A stretch of DNA of 64,000 nt from Branchiostoma lanceolatum (taxonomy: Eukaryota; Chordata; Leptocardii; Amphioxiformes; Branchiostomatidae): positions 33,049,193 to 33,113,192 of the forward strand of contig NC_089723.1 of NCBI RefSeq assembly GCF_035083965.1, read 5' to 3'. A program made the translations under genes and the position numbers. Shown here piece after piece: positions 10,301 to 23,224 of this stretch. Under the pieces are notes generated by a model that did no database searches, was not told the origin of the DNA, and was given only the letters and a program-made list of their open reading frames with translations. Position 1 is the first letter of the stretch; every line of letters starts with the position of its first letter.

Positions 10301-13300
10301 GTTAGCAACAACAGAGAATGAAGACATTTTTTGGCAAAACAATGGTGTCCACTATTCACATTGGGAACATAAAGTGGTCACATATTTTTGCCTTTGCTGG
10401 ACCATGTCCCTGCTTTTACTCAAAGTTTGCTGTTCCTCTCACAGATCCCAGGGGGAGCCATCGAGGACTCCCAAGTTCTGAGCGGCATCATGATCAACAA
10501 GGACGTCACCCATCCCAAGATGCGGAGACGCATCGAGAACCCGCGTATCGTCCTCCTGGACTGCTCACTCGAGTACAAGAAGGGGGAGAGTCAGACAGAC
10601 ATTGAGCTGGTTAGCGAGCAGGACTTTAGGTGGGTACAGACTTGATCAGGGATCCATCTTGTCCAAAACATGATACAGTGAAATAATTCTTCCAATGGAC
10701 ACAAGCATTAAGAATCCAGGTTTTGTAGGTCCCGAGTGGTCTTGTTTGGTAGCTTTGACTCTCTTTGATATTTGATCAAGATATTTCTCAAATGAGTGAA
10801 AGACTGTCTTAATTGCAAATATGCAACATGTGCTAGTAGCATACCCTGGGGCCATGCAGAGAGTCTGCATAGACTTTTACGTTTCTCATAAACCCTTGTG
10901 CCTTTGCAGTCGTATGCTGCAGTTGGAAGAGGAGTACATTCAGAAGATCTGTGAAGACATCATCCGAGTGAAGCCCGACATTGTGTTCACGGAGAAGGGG
11001 GTTTCAGGTAAGGCATGTTTATTGTCGTATAAAGGAACATCTGTGCATTGATTAGACAGGGAGGCATGTATATTGTTGTAATGGTACAAAGAAACATCCA
11101 TGCATTGATCAGAAATCAAAATATATGGTGAGAGGCTGACAATGGTATGAATTTTTTTCTGGGATTTTTCTTCTGTAATGTAAAGAAATTACATTGTCAC
11201 ACTATGAAATTCTCATATTGTATTCTGCAGATCTTGCCCAACATTACCTTGTGAAGAACAACATCACCGCCATCCGCCGCATCCGTAAGACGGACAACAA
11301 CCGTATTGCAAGGTAAGATTAGAGAGCTGACAGTTTCTTTTAACTTCAAACGAGGATATTTTAGAATGCTGTTGTGAATACTGAAAATATGACATTTCCT
11401 TGCCATTTGTCATATGTAGTAGCAGGAGACTTCAAGCATGGTGAAAATTCCTCTGTGTTAGACACAAAATTGGACTTACCCACATTTTCAGCTGTCCAAC
11501 CCCAGTCTGGTCAAGGAATGAGTAATCCACTGCTTCTGCGATGTCTCGTTATGTATATAGAACATGACTCACTGCCCACCGAGTCACACGTTTATCTGTA
11601 TATTGAGCCGTCACGTAAGGTGTGGATTGCTCATTCCTCGACAAAGACTGTATTTGGACAGCTGAAATTTTGGGTAGAAATTGCAGTTCAACTTTGCTTC
11701 TGCACAGTGAAAATTTGGAAAATCCATGTACCAATGTTAGACTTGTGATGTAACCTGCACCTGTCCTCCCCCAGGGCCTGTGGAGCCAACATTTTGAACC
11801 GCACCGATGAGCTGAGGGAAGATGACGTTGGAACAGGAGCTGGCCTGTTTGAGATTAAGAAGTTCGGGGATGAATATTTCACCTTCATTACTGAGTGCAA
11901 GGATCCAAAGGTGAGTTTTTTACCTTCGCCAAAAAGGTTATGATTTTCAGGTCTCTGTGTGTGAACAAGATAACTCTAAAATGCCTTGATATTTGGTATG
12001 TTAGTAGATCTTGATGACACCTCAAAATGATTACATTCTGGGGCCTCTAGCGGCTTATGCTACTGCAGTGGAACTTACGGTATTGATAGCTCATGTTCTG
12101 GACAAGCTATGGTCTACTATTTTAAGTAGATATCTCTTTGAAGAGTTTTGAAGGTTGGGGCCCACCAGCGGCTTTTTGAAACTGCAGGGGCCGATTTAGT
12201 TTTCGACTTTGTTTCTGACCTCCGACAAAAATAACTCGAGGAAGGGACATTTCATGTATATTTACTTCAAAAAGGATTTGAATGTGGTACATTTTAGGTT
12301 AACAGCATCATTTCCTGTTATTGATAATGATGAATACATCTTTGATCTGTCCCCCAGGCGTGCACCATCTTGTTGCGAGGAGCGTCCAAGGACGTGCTGA
12401 ACGAGGCGGAGCGTAACCTGCAGGACGCCATGCAGGTCGCGCGCAACGTCATGCTGGACCCGCGACTCGTACCTGGCGGCGGCGCAGCGGAGATGGCGCT
12501 CGCACACGTGAGACGCTTTACTCGTCATCTTTGAATCAAATCAAAAGTGCCTTCTGTTTCTTACAGTTAACACTGGTCAACATCCCTGTCCTCACCACTC
12601 TATACTTCGTACAAGGCTTCCTGTACGGTATCCAGGGGATGTTGATGAAAAATGAAGCCATTTCAACTTCATACCTTTGTTTATGGGAAAATGATCAGAA
12701 GCCAACAGACGGTATGAGTTTATTATTTATCCATTCATTTGGTTCAGCATGTAGTTACATGCCAGGGTTGCCCAACTAGCAAGAGGCTATGAGTTGCTAC
12801 TGAATGATGAACCAGCTTTTTACTCATACATGTAGTCTCTGTCCTTACCTCTATGATCTGTTTAGTATGTTTAACTATAACCTCTCTCCTTGCAGATTCT
12901 GAACGAGAAAGCCAAGTCCATCCAGGGTGTCCAGCAGAAGCCGTACATGGCAGTGGCCAAGGCTTTGGAGGTGGTGCCCATTACACTCATCCAGAACTGT
13001 GGCGGCAACACCATCAGAACACTCACACAGCTCAGGGTATGTCTCAACACAACATGTGTACAAGTACTGGTAGTGTGATACACCATCAAGGCGCATAGGT
13101 GGTCTCAATCTAATTTGTATTCATAATCAATCCATTATGTAGACAGGTCCCTGAGTATCCCTGCTTGGAAATTTCACAAACAGCATGTATCTAATAATTC
13201 AATTCTTTTTTTTAAAGAAATTGGTTATGCTAAAGAACTTAATAGTCGATTGTTATGTATGTTTATGAATTCTTGCCATCCTTTGTACCATGTACAATTT

Positions 13301-14279
13301 TCGTGCAATAAAGTTCTTCTAATTCTTCTTATGGTCATTTTGTTACCCTCCCCTTAAAGGCCAAGCATGCCACAGCAGGTAATAAGAGCTGGGGGATCAA
13401 CGGTGAGACGGGCAACATCCAGGACATGGAAGAACTGGGCATCTGGGAACCGTACGCTGTCAAGGCACAGGTCTACAAAACTGCTGTCGAGGTAAGGAAA
13501 ACCGTCTGTTACACTCCGTCTCTAGTAGAGCCTGCAACTGCTGAGCGACCAAACATGTGATAGATTGATCAACAAATTTTTATCTCCATGAAAAATGGAG
13601 ATATTGTTTTGGGTGTGTATGTCTGTTTGTCTGTTTGTGTTTCCGCACCACTCCAGTCAGCATTACTCAAGAGCCTCTTGATGGATTACAATGATATTTG
13701 GTATGTGGATGGGTGTTGTGAAACCGAAATTCAAGGTCGATTTTGGGCCCCCTGGTATGTGACCTTGGTACTGCAGCAGAACTTCAATTTTTGTATCTTT
13801 TGACCTGGACGTGCTGTGGTCTTGTTGATAAAGAACAAATCTTGTTATGTTTCGTATGTCTTCTTTTGAGAAAAAAGTGCCATGCTTCATCCTCAGTCTG
13901 AGGTTGGCTGCTTTACCTTGTCTTTTAAATCATTCTTTTACGTCGTGTCTCATTCCAATTATAAAACCAAGGATAGCTCAAATCCAATTTTGGTAGCTCA
14001 GTGATTGCCATCTAGTGGAAAGGGGGTCTAACTACTTTGTTGTTCTTGATTTAATTGAGTGATATCTTCACCTTGTACATGGCTTTGGTCTCACATAAAG
14101 TCCAATATTGAGGAGTTGTACATTTTTACTACTTCAATGTTTTATACTATGCAAAAAGAATCTTGTTAATTTGTTGTTTTCCTTTTTTTTCACAGACCGC
14201 AATTTTGCTCCTCCGAATTGACGACATTGTCTCGGGTTCCAAAAAGCAAGCAGGCGCTGACCCAATGAAACCTGAATGA
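7360..14279 (+). CDS. CCT3: T-complex protein 1 subunit gamma (CCT3)
   Basis: This is a subunit of the cytosolic TRiC/CCT chaperonin, which folds actin, tubulin and other proteins using ATP. I assign 14 coding exons, all with GT/AG junctions and a consistent frame: 7360-7393, 7486-7547, 8058-8171, 8556-8652, 9374-9494, 9843-10029, 10445-10629, 10910-11007, 11231-11312, 11775-11910, 12358-12507, 12896-13036, 13360-13491, 14196-14279. The product is 540 residues, close to the 545 of the human protein. It starts [11 protein letters not shown] like the family. The ATP-site motif V-G-D-G-T-T-S is at about 92-98 and V-P-G-G-G at about 410-414. D-L-A-Q-H-Y, C-K-D-P-K and G-I-W-E-P are also present. 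No frame break. It converges with the PAQR gene. A poly(A) signal lies at 15000. Confidence 0.97.
11935..12200. repeat. Intronic repeat in CCT3
   Basis: This CCT3 intron holds a stretch of the type TTCGCCAAAAAGGTTATG ... GATATTTGGTATGT. Its 'ATTTGGTATGT' core also occurs in the intron at 13.68 kb, which suggests related dispersed repeats. Boundaries are approximate. Confidence 0.35.
13570..13910. repeat. Intronic dispersed repeat in CCT3
   Basis: This intron segment begins TTTTTATCTCCATGAAAAAT and contains the inverse pair CTCCATGAAAAATGGAG. A 71-codon open frame across it is not conserved with any family I know. The shape (short hairpin, then GTCTGTTTGTCTG, then ATATTTGGTATG) looks like a high-copy non-coding repeat. 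Boundaries are approximate. Confidence 0.4.
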
Positions 14280-14999
14280 TGACCAGCGGAGCTTTAATCT
14301 TAAACTGAATTTCAATTTGCACTAGGTAGTATTGAAAATATGAATGATATGCTCTAAAATGGATAGCAAAAAAAAGTTGACCTGATTTTGGTGACTCATC
14401 CACTTCTCCAATGAAGATGCCAGATTACTGTTGGGGTCCACAGATGTCTTTTAACGTGTCACAACTATACTGGTGCCGTCTCCAAAATGTCACCAATGTG
14501 GTACACAACACCATTTATCCTGTGTGCACAGGTATTGTCTACCTATACATTTTGTAAGTTTGCTACTCATATGCAAAGACATAATGTCTACAACATCTGT
14601 ACTTCATTATTGGTCTGTAGAGTTTCTTTAAGAATAGATCTGTTTGCATGATTATTATAAATTGTTGTGTTTTCTGAGTGTATTTCCTTTGAGGTATAAG
14701 TTCCAGGTGGTTGATGTGTTGAAAGAGTACAACAAACGTTTACTGTGGGCCAAACTGATATGAAATCGTCATACATGTATTGGTAAAGAGATTACATAGG
14801 AGTTTGTTGCCTTTGTGTTTATTTCTGATACATTTTTGTACTTTGTGTCTGACATCATTGTCACTATTTACTACAGTGGAGGGATAGAAAATCTCTATTC
14901 CTTTGAAAGAGTGGACACTTTAACTTGCAAAATTGTATCCAGAAATGTTCAGATTTAGGGAAGAATCCCCTTGCACACCCTGCAGAGCACTATGGTACC

Positions 15000-15005
15000 A
15001 ATAAA
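15000..15005 (+). terminator. CCT3 poly(A) signal
   Basis: AATAAA lies about 720 bases after the CCT3 stop codon, followed by a T-rich stretch (GTCTTTTGTATTATATATTG) that fits a downstream element. Confidence 0.6.
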
Positions 15006-15505
15006 GTACAGAAACTTCAACAACAGTCTTTTGTATTATATATTGCTTTTATTATTACAGTATTATTGTTATGGAGGTTTGAATTTTGAGGTAGCCAGAA
15101 GAATATCATAGCCCCGTGTACCTGGTATATCACAGCTCTTCAACTATGAGGGTAACCAACTACCAGCAACAGAAGACTTAATTGTTATATGATATTTAAT
15201 CTTGAAGCCAGAAGACTATCACAGCCCTGCACTTCCTCGATACCTCGTATACATGTATCTCTTAAAAGCAGCACTTCAACTAGTGTGAGGGTAACCAACT
15301 AACAGAGAAGACTAGACCTGAGCAAGGCTATTGTAAAATACAAAAGCAAGTCAGTACTTGGTACCTACCTTTGTTTTCCAACATCATCCATGTGAAATAG
15401 TGATTGTAATCAAAGCATTGTGAATTTTAGTGCCTTAACATAAGGTCATTGATGCTCACTTGTGTTGCTGTTATGTTCATGTTCCTACAGACAGCTTCAT
15501 TTTTG

Positions 15506-15575
15506 TAATCTTTAAGCAGATCCTAGGGCGGCAGGTGATACTGTGCCCTGCCACCGTAGGATCTGCTTGAAGATT
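15506..15575. mobile_element. 70-bp mini-MITE, AATCTCCAAGCAGAT family
   Basis: It starts TAATCTTTAAGCAGATCCTA and ends with the near-inverse TAGGATCTGCTTGAAGATT. Its ends match those of the 179-bp element at 21798-21976, with a half copy at about 44755. Confidence 0.65.
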
Positions 15576-15713
15576 TTGGCAATTATCTATGATACCATAT
15601 CCTAAGTAGAAATGTTGGAATGAAAGTTTGAAAGCACCATGCATAACTGACTGTAGGTCTGTTCAAAATGACACCTAACTAGAGTTCAATCAATAAACCA
15701 GTCATAACCAGTA

Positions 15714-16171
15714 ACCTCCTTCGCAGACTTCTAAGAGCGCCAGTGTTTATTTTTCTTGGGAGCGCTGATTTGCAATTTTCAACATGGGCCAGATTCTCTT
15801 AACGCCGGGTAGACAGTTTTGCCACTAATCATTAGAGAACCTGGCCCATGTTGAAAATTGCGAATCGCCTCTCCCCAAAAAAGAAACACTGGTGGTATTA
15901 CTAGTATTAGCAGCCCTCCAGACTGGGACCATCTTATGAGATTTATATATTTTAGAATCCATCGAAATACATTATTTCAGGTTGTTAACATTGATTGATA
16001 GGAGTGTTTCTTAGTGTGTCCACGAGACTTGCTTGTGCCCCCAATTTTTTTATTGTGTTGCGTCTAAATTTTTGCTGGTGCGCCAAATTTTTGGGGGGTT
16101 GTGAGCAGTGTGCTCCTAGGTCAAAAAGTTAGTCTGGAGCCCTGGCTCTTAGACGTCTGTAAAGGAGGTTG
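15714..16171. mobile_element. Foldback element with AACCTCCTT ends
   Basis: The left end AACCTCCTTCGCAGACTTCT is mirrored on the right by AGACGTCTGTAAAGGAGGTT. Internal arms ATTTTCAACATGGGCC and GGCCCATGTTGAAAAT form a second inverted pair. No coding capacity. It lies between the 3' ends of CCT3 and the PAQR gene and stops just short of the PAQR stop codon. Confidence 0.7.
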
Positions 16172-16188
16172 CCTAACTTAAGGTGTTG

Positions 16189-19100
16189 CTATCTAACGTG
16201 GCAGGGGTGTGTCCTCCTCACATCTGCAAACTCCCAGCATGCATTGTGCCAGCAGTACAGGGCATAGATGTACAGGCAATGCCACAACTGGTGACTTTGT
16301 CCGACGTAATCAAACTTTCCTGCAAGAAACATGAAAATGTGTATTTGTTAAAAATACTAACTCTATTTTCTATTTACATGTGCATCATATACTTAAATGT
16401 CAATATTCAAAACATCTGCAGACACTGCAAGAAACATAAAAATTTGCGTTTGTTGAAAGATTTTTTCAGTATCTACAGACACAGACCACTAGAACAAATT
16501 TCCCATATTTTTCATAACTTCATGCTGCAATTAGGAAGTGTTATAACGTTACATACTGCAGAACATTCAGGCTGATACAAATGTACAAATCACATTGCCT
16601 TACCTGGCCAAAACCTCTCCGGAAACTTGACGGTGTAGGTTGCCAACATGAATGGAAATAGGACCATATAGGTGGACAACCACTTGTTCCAAACAACCTA
16701 CAGAGGAATATAGGCACATGAAAAGTGTCATTGACCCATTCCTGTACAAGTCAAATTATGACATATCTACATTACAACATGATATTTAACAAAAGTAGCC
16801 ATGATGGTAAAAGTGAAGCCACAGTCATAATTTCAGAGACACGACATTGTTGGCTATTGTTACCGTGGTAAGACTGTTGGTAAACCCAGGATCCAGAACC
16901 AGCCAGACATGGAGTAAGGCGAGGGCCGGCGCCAGGTGCAAGAGTGCGGCCTGGAATAGTCTGAAGGGATGAGACTTCATTCCGCGCGCTGTGCAGAAAA
17001 GGAGCACCACAACGAGCACAGCTAGGCCGGACAGATACAGCCTAGCGTAACCCTGAAAAAGACGACAAAAAGGTTTCAAATATTTTTTGACCCACTTTAC
17101 ACGTCAGATGGTTACCAAAAGAACGCCCCAGCTTAGCTGAGGCAGAAACTCACACAAACACTCGATACGTTTTTCTGCTTTCCTAGCGGAGACGTCAAAC
17201 AACCGGTACCCATTTCTGCGCCTGACCGCCCTTCTCTTGTTCTGTCGCTGCCATCAGTTTTGGAATTTTTCTGTGCTAAGTACTCGGCTGAGTGACATAC
17301 GCTACTCACCTGATAACAGTACAACCCGTAGGCGAACACAGGAACAACGGTGCCTCCTCCCGCTACCCACACGCCCAGGATGTCCGCCACGTTAGCTAGC
17401 CGCGCCGCTCTCTCACTCCGATGGTTGATGAAGAGGTGCCAGGCAGCGGAACTAAGGCAGCATGGCTGGGGAAACACGGGACAGGTTGTTAGTAGGGCAG
17501 TAATTGATTCTGTTGACTGGCAGTTATTGATTATACTGACTGACTGTAGCAGTATTGATTGTGCGTATTGATTTCGTAATGACAGAAGGGGAGAAGGTTT
17601 TTTCAATAAAATCCGAGAAAGGGATTAAAGGAAAGACTGATATTCTCATACTTACTAAACAAGACACAAGGACACAGGCGTGGACGAAGAAGTCGAAGGA
17701 ATCCTGGCGCTCACGTGCGAGAACGACGCCTACCAGGTGACCCAGAAAATACACCGCCGCCAGAAACGACGTCCAGAAATTCAGTGTCTCGTTCGTCCAA
17801 CGGAAGGGACTGTAAAAGTACATCGTTCGTTTGTTTGTTTGATCATATACATGTTTTTATCAATTATCAATATTTCAGAAGAGCAAGTTTGTTGGATTTG
17901 CGCAGCCACACAAATATTCGCCAATCAGTCATTGAGTACTCTCCAAGCAGAGGAGTGGGTCCGGTTCGTTTTTGGTGTGTTTTTAGCTATAGGCGTTTTT
18001 GTCGGGCTTTTTACTTTGTCCTGAGAGACAAAAAAACACGACAAAGTAGAAAGCCCGAGAAAAAAGCACAAAAACACGTCAAAAACCAGCCAGACCCACT
18101 CCTCTGCTTGGAGAGTATCCTTGGCTTGAGTCTCTTTCAATGTTATTCATCGCCTACCCACGTACACTCCTCACACACATAAACACATTGGCGCTATTCT
18201 TGCTCAGTCTGATAGTTAATTTTTATGAGAGTACGACATTAGGGAATATTTACGTTGTGAAACACTGTGTCGTCGACAAGTTGTACATGTAGCCGTTGCG
18301 GATGAAGGGTGAACACCAGCCGTTCGCTGTCCTCCACCTCGGCAACTCCCGGAGACTACAGCCAACCACGCCTTCACAACAAACAACACGGGGCGTTAGC
18401 AGTAGCTGCAGGTCAAGTCAAGTCAAATCAAATCAAAGTTTATTGCACAACTATTGTAACAGGTACAATGTAAGGCAAAATACTACTTGCTACTTATATC
18501 AATCTAGTACAAACTACAGGAAGTTTCTAGGCTATACAATGTTCTAGTACAAACTGCAAGTTGACCACCATAATCTGCTTCTTTTGCATGTATTTTTGTT
18601 GCATTTTAGATGCATCTTTACCAGCACCAGTAACGTTAGTTACCCTTCGACCAGTGGAAAAATGCACCTGTAAAAAGGCGTTCAACTTGAAGGAAACTAA
18701 CTTGAACACATGAAGTAAAGCCACATATCTGCTTGGATGATAAAAAACTATCTACGACCATATTTCTGAGCAAAGAAATCCGTAAACAAACAAAAAACTT
18801 CGGCCACTCAAGTATTACAAGTAGTTTATGCTAATCAATGACGCCCTAGAACAGTTCGCTGAAGAACAACGTCCGTATGCAAATTCGGAAAACCCGACGT
18901 CATTCATGCCGAGGCATGACGTAGTCCAAACCGCATGCCGTCCATGCTACGCATTCTTGCGTCAAGGGTTATTCGTAGGTTGACCCCAAACACAGAGCAG
19001 ACCTCAAAGGTCGGGTTGGGGTCCCAGAAAGGTCATTCCGTCTCAGCTATTCATGTTAAGGTTAACGTGTTTCCGCTTCTTTTGACTTGCCAAGTCATCG

Positions 19101-19371
19101 AGCTATGTCTATCCCCAGTTAGTTATTCAATCATATTGACCAAATGTCGGCACGCTAACATGATTTACCAATTTCTAACCCATCGAGAGTGCATAGGATA
19201 CGTAAACGGTAAAGCTGGACCAGAAATTGAGAAGTGCACTGTCAGTGTATCATTATGTCTAAACTCACCAGAACACTCGATACGTTGTTCTGCTTCCCTG
19301 GCGGAGACGTCAGGCAACCGGTACCCATTTCTGTGCCTGGCCGGGCCTTTTTCATGTTCTGTCGCTGCCAT
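16189..19371 (-). CDS. Progestin and adipoQ receptor (PAQR5/6-like)
   Basis: Seven-helix membrane protein of the PAQR family, which includes the membrane progestin receptors. Seven minus-strand exons splice in frame to 314 residues: 19269-19371, 18254-18371, 17656-17809, 17310-17465, 16864-17052, 16604-16697, 16189-16319. Family hallmarks are visible: G-Y then T-N-E-T-L-N-F-W at 79-86; a first helix rich in Leu and Val; S131-x3-H135 and D153; P-E-R-F-W-P-G at 266-272; and K-F-D-Y-V-G-Q-S-H-Q-L-W-H ending at H285. S131, H135, D153, H281 and H285 correspond to the conserved metal-site residues of PAQRs. The T-N-E-T form and the F-D-Y-V-G-x-S-H-Q-L block are closest to the PAQR5/6/9 group. Exons 3-7 are firm. 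Exons 1 and 2 rest on frame, splice sites and length. Exon 1 (start M-A-A-T-E-H-E-K-G) is hydrophilic, and a decayed copy lies in an intron at 17147-17266. Confidence 0.87.
17147..17266 (-). pseudogene. Decayed duplicate of PAQR exon 1
   Basis: About 120 bases inside the intron between PAQR exons 4 and 5 align with exon 1 and its flanks at 19260-19386: the start codon (minus strand, 17254), the ATGGCAGCGACAGAACA opening, GAAATGGGTACCGGTTG, GACGTCTCCGC and AACGTATCGAGTGTT are all shared. The copy is about two bases shorter in the middle, which shifts the frame to an early stop, and its donor GTGAG is displaced. It is therefore a non-functional exon fossil. Confidence 0.75.
17937..18117. mobile_element. 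Palindromic MITE, TACTCTCC family, copy 2
   Basis: It starts TACTCTCCAAGCAGAGGAG and ends with the exact inverse CTCCTCTGCTTGGAGAGTA. It is inserted in the PAQR intron between exons 2 and 3. Confidence 0.85.
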
Positions 19372-19959
19372 ATCATCAGTTGTGGAAAGGCGGCTGTGCC
19401 AATTATAAGATATGCCAGTCACCAAAAGTCAAGTTCTCGTTTCTGTTGGTATATCTCTATAAAATTTGAGGTCGCAAAAGATTATCGGTAGTGGTTGATC
19501 AAATGAATGGCCGGCCACCTGCAACGGCCTCGAGGAATTCACGTGCTTGAGTTAGTTTTAATAGATTACCAATACTAAACACCGTGGCGGTTGCATCATT
19601 CTCACTTACTAGTCGATCAATTTCAGAAGACTTGAAATAGTGAAAACTCAATGAAGGTCTGTAGTACCAAAACCTCCTTGGTAGTACTGACTGTCATGAT
19701 AAGGTTACCGTCCGTTTGGTGCTGTCAGTCAGCTCACGGCGGGCTCTAAATAAACCACTACCGACCTAGGGGTCGAACTCTCCACCCGGTAGTAGTATCC
19801 ACTTCGGCGGTTTAGGAAATATGCAGGGTATTTGCAATGTACAACTCATCCAACGGCAATGAGAACCATTGAAAACATAAACGGAAGTAATTTCAAAGTG
19901 ATGCACGTCAGTCGAAAGTGATGGATACAACAACTTCGACAAAAAATACAAAAGATTTT

Positions 19960-20031
19960 AGGTTCTACCGAGATTTGAACTCGGATCGCAGGATTCAGAG
20001 TCCTGAGTGCTAACCATTACACCATAGAACC
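19960..20031 (-). tRNA. tRNA-Gln (anticodon CUG)
   Basis: The minus strand folds as a complete 72-nt cloverleaf without intron. The acceptor GGTTCTA pairs with TAGAACC, the D-arm holds TGTAATGGTTAGCAC (A box), the anticodon stem CAGGA/TCCTG encloses loop CTCTGAA with anticodon CTG (plus 19996-19998), and the T-arm has GAGTTCAAATCTC (B box). The discriminator base is T and CCA is not encoded, as expected for a nuclear gene. T-runs just downstream on the minus strand (19950-19953, 19941-19946) serve as Pol III terminators. It closely matches animal tRNA-Gln(CUG). Confidence 0.96.
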
Positions 20032-20039
20032 CGTTCATG

Positions 20040-21790
20040 TCGCTTACACATACATTTAGCTATACAAAGACTACTCCGACCTTTGAGCCGACAGGCAATA
20101 ACTGCAATCAAAGCACAGGTGCCTTGCACACAACTATAACTAGAGTTCGGAGTTCGCGTACCTCCACCAATTAGAAGCCACTGCCCTCGTTAGCCTATCA
20201 ACGGCCACGCATGACTGTTGTAAGACGTCCTTCAGAAACATGGGTTTCATTCTCAAGACTTTGAGACCAGTATAGCATTTCACGAATGGATCGGAATTCG
20301 GGCTGGTTTCACAAATATTCTTTCTTCTCTATTATTGTTTGTGAGCAAATATGCTTCGTCTTACATTTTGCGTTAGGACGTCTTGATACTTGAACACGAT
20401 CTACAGACTGATAATAAGATTAGAATAACCTTATAGTCAAAGTCACTCAATAATAATGAATAAGTTAGCAGTTTGTCTGTTCCTCATTTATAATGTAAGA
20501 GGTTAACAATATTTCCTTCTAATGGGCAGCCTAGATGTAGAAACTAACCATATCAAGACGATCAGTGGCTATATACAGTACTACCTTCTTGTCGAAATAT
20601 CATTTGTGGCAGTACAACATTTCAGTGGCAGAAATGCCGTCTTAAAAAAGGTTCAAAGAGCACTAGTGATAAAGTGTCATTCTTCGACGCACAACAAAAT
20701 TACAACATACAATACAAACGATTATTTGCGACAAAGTATGTTTCTGTAAGAGAAAGTTTCTCGTTGTTCAATTTCATTGACAGTTTCCAGTTATGTATTG
20801 TCAGTTTCTATCGATTATAGTTGCGTGTGACGTTTCATGATCTATTAAGCCATCTCTAAAAAAAAAAATTAAGCCATCTCTACGCCTAGGTAATTGTTAT
20901 TGGTATTCAATACATCATTGGTACTGTATACGTACGGCGTTCTTCCTAGCTATTTGCCTATATCATTTACTACAATCAACTGTGAAATATATTGGTATAT
21001 TTTTGTACATTGTCTGTGGTGACTCGTGCTATTTCACAAATTTGACTAGCATTTAAAAACGGTCCGTATTTTCTTTTGTTTATACCAGTAAGGTTTATAT
21101 GGTATTTCATGGCCTTGATAGTTGAAAGCAGCTAGTTACCGATATTTACATGTGAAGGAAAGACTGTTCAGTACGTGTTTGACCAGAGAACGACTTCGTG
21201 TTGACCTACTCATCGTTGCGTGTGTATCAGTGTTTTTCAAGTTTGCCCCAGGGCGATGGCCATGGAATGTGGGGTGGTGGGCGAAGTCCCTAAAACCAGG
21301 CATTCTCGTGTGTTTTCTAATAAGTCCAAGCTGTTTTCAGTCTACACATAACTTAGTAATGGAGTAAACATATGAGAGGACTTACCGGAAGGGTTGTGTC
21401 CAGGTATTTTTTCTTGTCCTACTTGTCAAAACAAACAAACAAACTGCTGTACAGGTGGCACAGTGAAGGTACCGGACCGGCTGTTGTATTATTGATGAAC
21501 CAGTGTTGAAAGGGATGTTCCATTTGCATTCTTTACGTATACCCAACGGGCCGATACTTTTAATAAAAACTGTACATATCATATATTCACTCTCTGTAAA
21601 AAGGGACACATAGAACTCGTGTTCAACAACGATTTTTTTTAAACCGACCTGTTAAAAAATTAAGTATCTTGAAACACAAATAACATCACTTTATTGTGAC
21701 ACCCCCTCCCGATGCTAATGGTACAACCCGGTTTTTCAACTCCGATCCGTGGATCAATAGCTTCCATGGTCAATTCTGAGCTTATAACGA
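20040..21790. other. Intergenic, no recognised gene
   Basis: AT-rich sequence with short, unconvincing open frames on both strands. I see no conserved domain or splice-supported exon. Confidence 0.5.
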
Positions 21791-21797
21791 ATGTGTG

Positions 21798-21976
21798 TAA
21801 TCTCCAAGCAGATCTACACGGTGCCAAAAATCGTATATGCTAGCCAAATAAGCTCCAGTTCAGTTACGTCTTGTAGCAGATCATACGGTGCCCGACTGGA
21901 GACTTATCCGGCTGACTGGAGCTTCTCTGGCTAGCATATATGAATTTTGGCACCGTGTAGATCTGCTTGGAGATTA
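21798..21976. mobile_element. 179-bp palindromic MITE, AATCTCCAAGCAGAT family
   Basis: Ends are TAATCTCCAAGCAGATCTAC and its exact inverse. The arms continue through CACGGTGCCAAAA and ATATGCTAGCC, with a partly duplicated centre (two GACTGGAG words). A 70-bp member is at 15506-15575. Confidence 0.8.
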
Positions 21977-21979
21977 GTA

Positions 21980-23220
21980 GATGTTCGACAGGTCGATTGA
22001 AGCTGAAGAGATGTTCAGTGGTATCGCTCCAGGCACCTGCCAATCTTGCTAGCTTGCCTTTTCAGTGAAGAAGTGAACATACTAGATGTTGTAGAAAATT
22101 TACTATTACTAAACTTACAGAAGCCATGAAAACAATCGCATGCCTGAATAGAACGTCCATGGTGACCAATCCACAACGTACCAAAGGAGGGATTTTCAGA
22201 TCGGTGTCTGGGGTTACTATCTCTGACATACAAAAGTTACGTTAGTCTATGCTGGGCGGTTACTTGATATAGTGCTGCAGGTGTAGTGATGCAGCACTGC
22301 ACCGTCGACGCGAGGGGATGGCAGAAAATGTATCCAGGACCCATTCTTCCTTCGACAAAAATGTTATTTTTGGACGGAAAAAATACTCTCCGTCCGTAAG
22401 TATCTGAAATTCATGACATAAAATTGGTGGAAATGTACTTTTCTTGGTTACATCCATTTTGCCATGTTGGTTTTCTTACTTCACGGTTTCCAACCTTCTT
22501 ACCCCCGTGAAATGTATAACGTTACATCTGGTTCAAGTGTTTGCTGCATCGTTTTAGGTTTGATTCAAAATGATAATTTGAATCTACTAAGTCCTAATAA
22601 CAATGACAATTAGACTGACCTTAACTTGAATTGACGCTCAAATTGTCGAAATAGGCATTATGATAATGATAACCTTTATTGTACATGTCTGTCCTTTATA
22701 GGTCACTGCATTTCTATAAACACAAACACAAGTACACAGATGCAAATACAGTTACCGTAAATATAACAAGGCTTAGTATAGTAATCTAACACATGGCCTC
22801 AGCTTCTTCTTGCTTTAAATAGAGTGTACCTATGGTGTAGTTGTATTCGTTTGTGAAAGTACTCGTACTCAGATACCCACAGGACTTCTTAGCGTTCGTG
22901 GACGTTAGAACACAGACTACTATGACCTACTATTTTCCGTTCAATCGTTGGACCTAAAAAGAGAAGGAGAGCGTCATTTGGGTGCACAAAGGATGCGTAA
23001 GTTTAGAAATCGAACAAAAGCGCCGTTTCTGACGAAGAGCTCAATGTGCTGTATCGCCGGGTATAGTACTACACGACAATGGCTGGTCGCCGACTGGAAC
23101 GGCACAATGAGGTGAATCATTTTCTTTTCAGTCCCGCTCCTTTCGTCTGACCTTTTTGCAAATCCCCAGAGGTAGTTAACGTTTCGTAGAAAAGGCGTCA
23201 TTCATACAATACAGCCGTGC
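21980..23220. other. Intergenic, no recognised gene
   Basis: No exon-like frame with splice context. Short open frames on both strands look random. Confidence 0.45.
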
Positions 23221-23224
23221 GCTG

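Noticed and set aside
18935..19408. 157-codon plus-strand open frame
   Set aside because: It is antisense to PAQR exon 1, and the minus-strand exon has better splice and duplication evidence.
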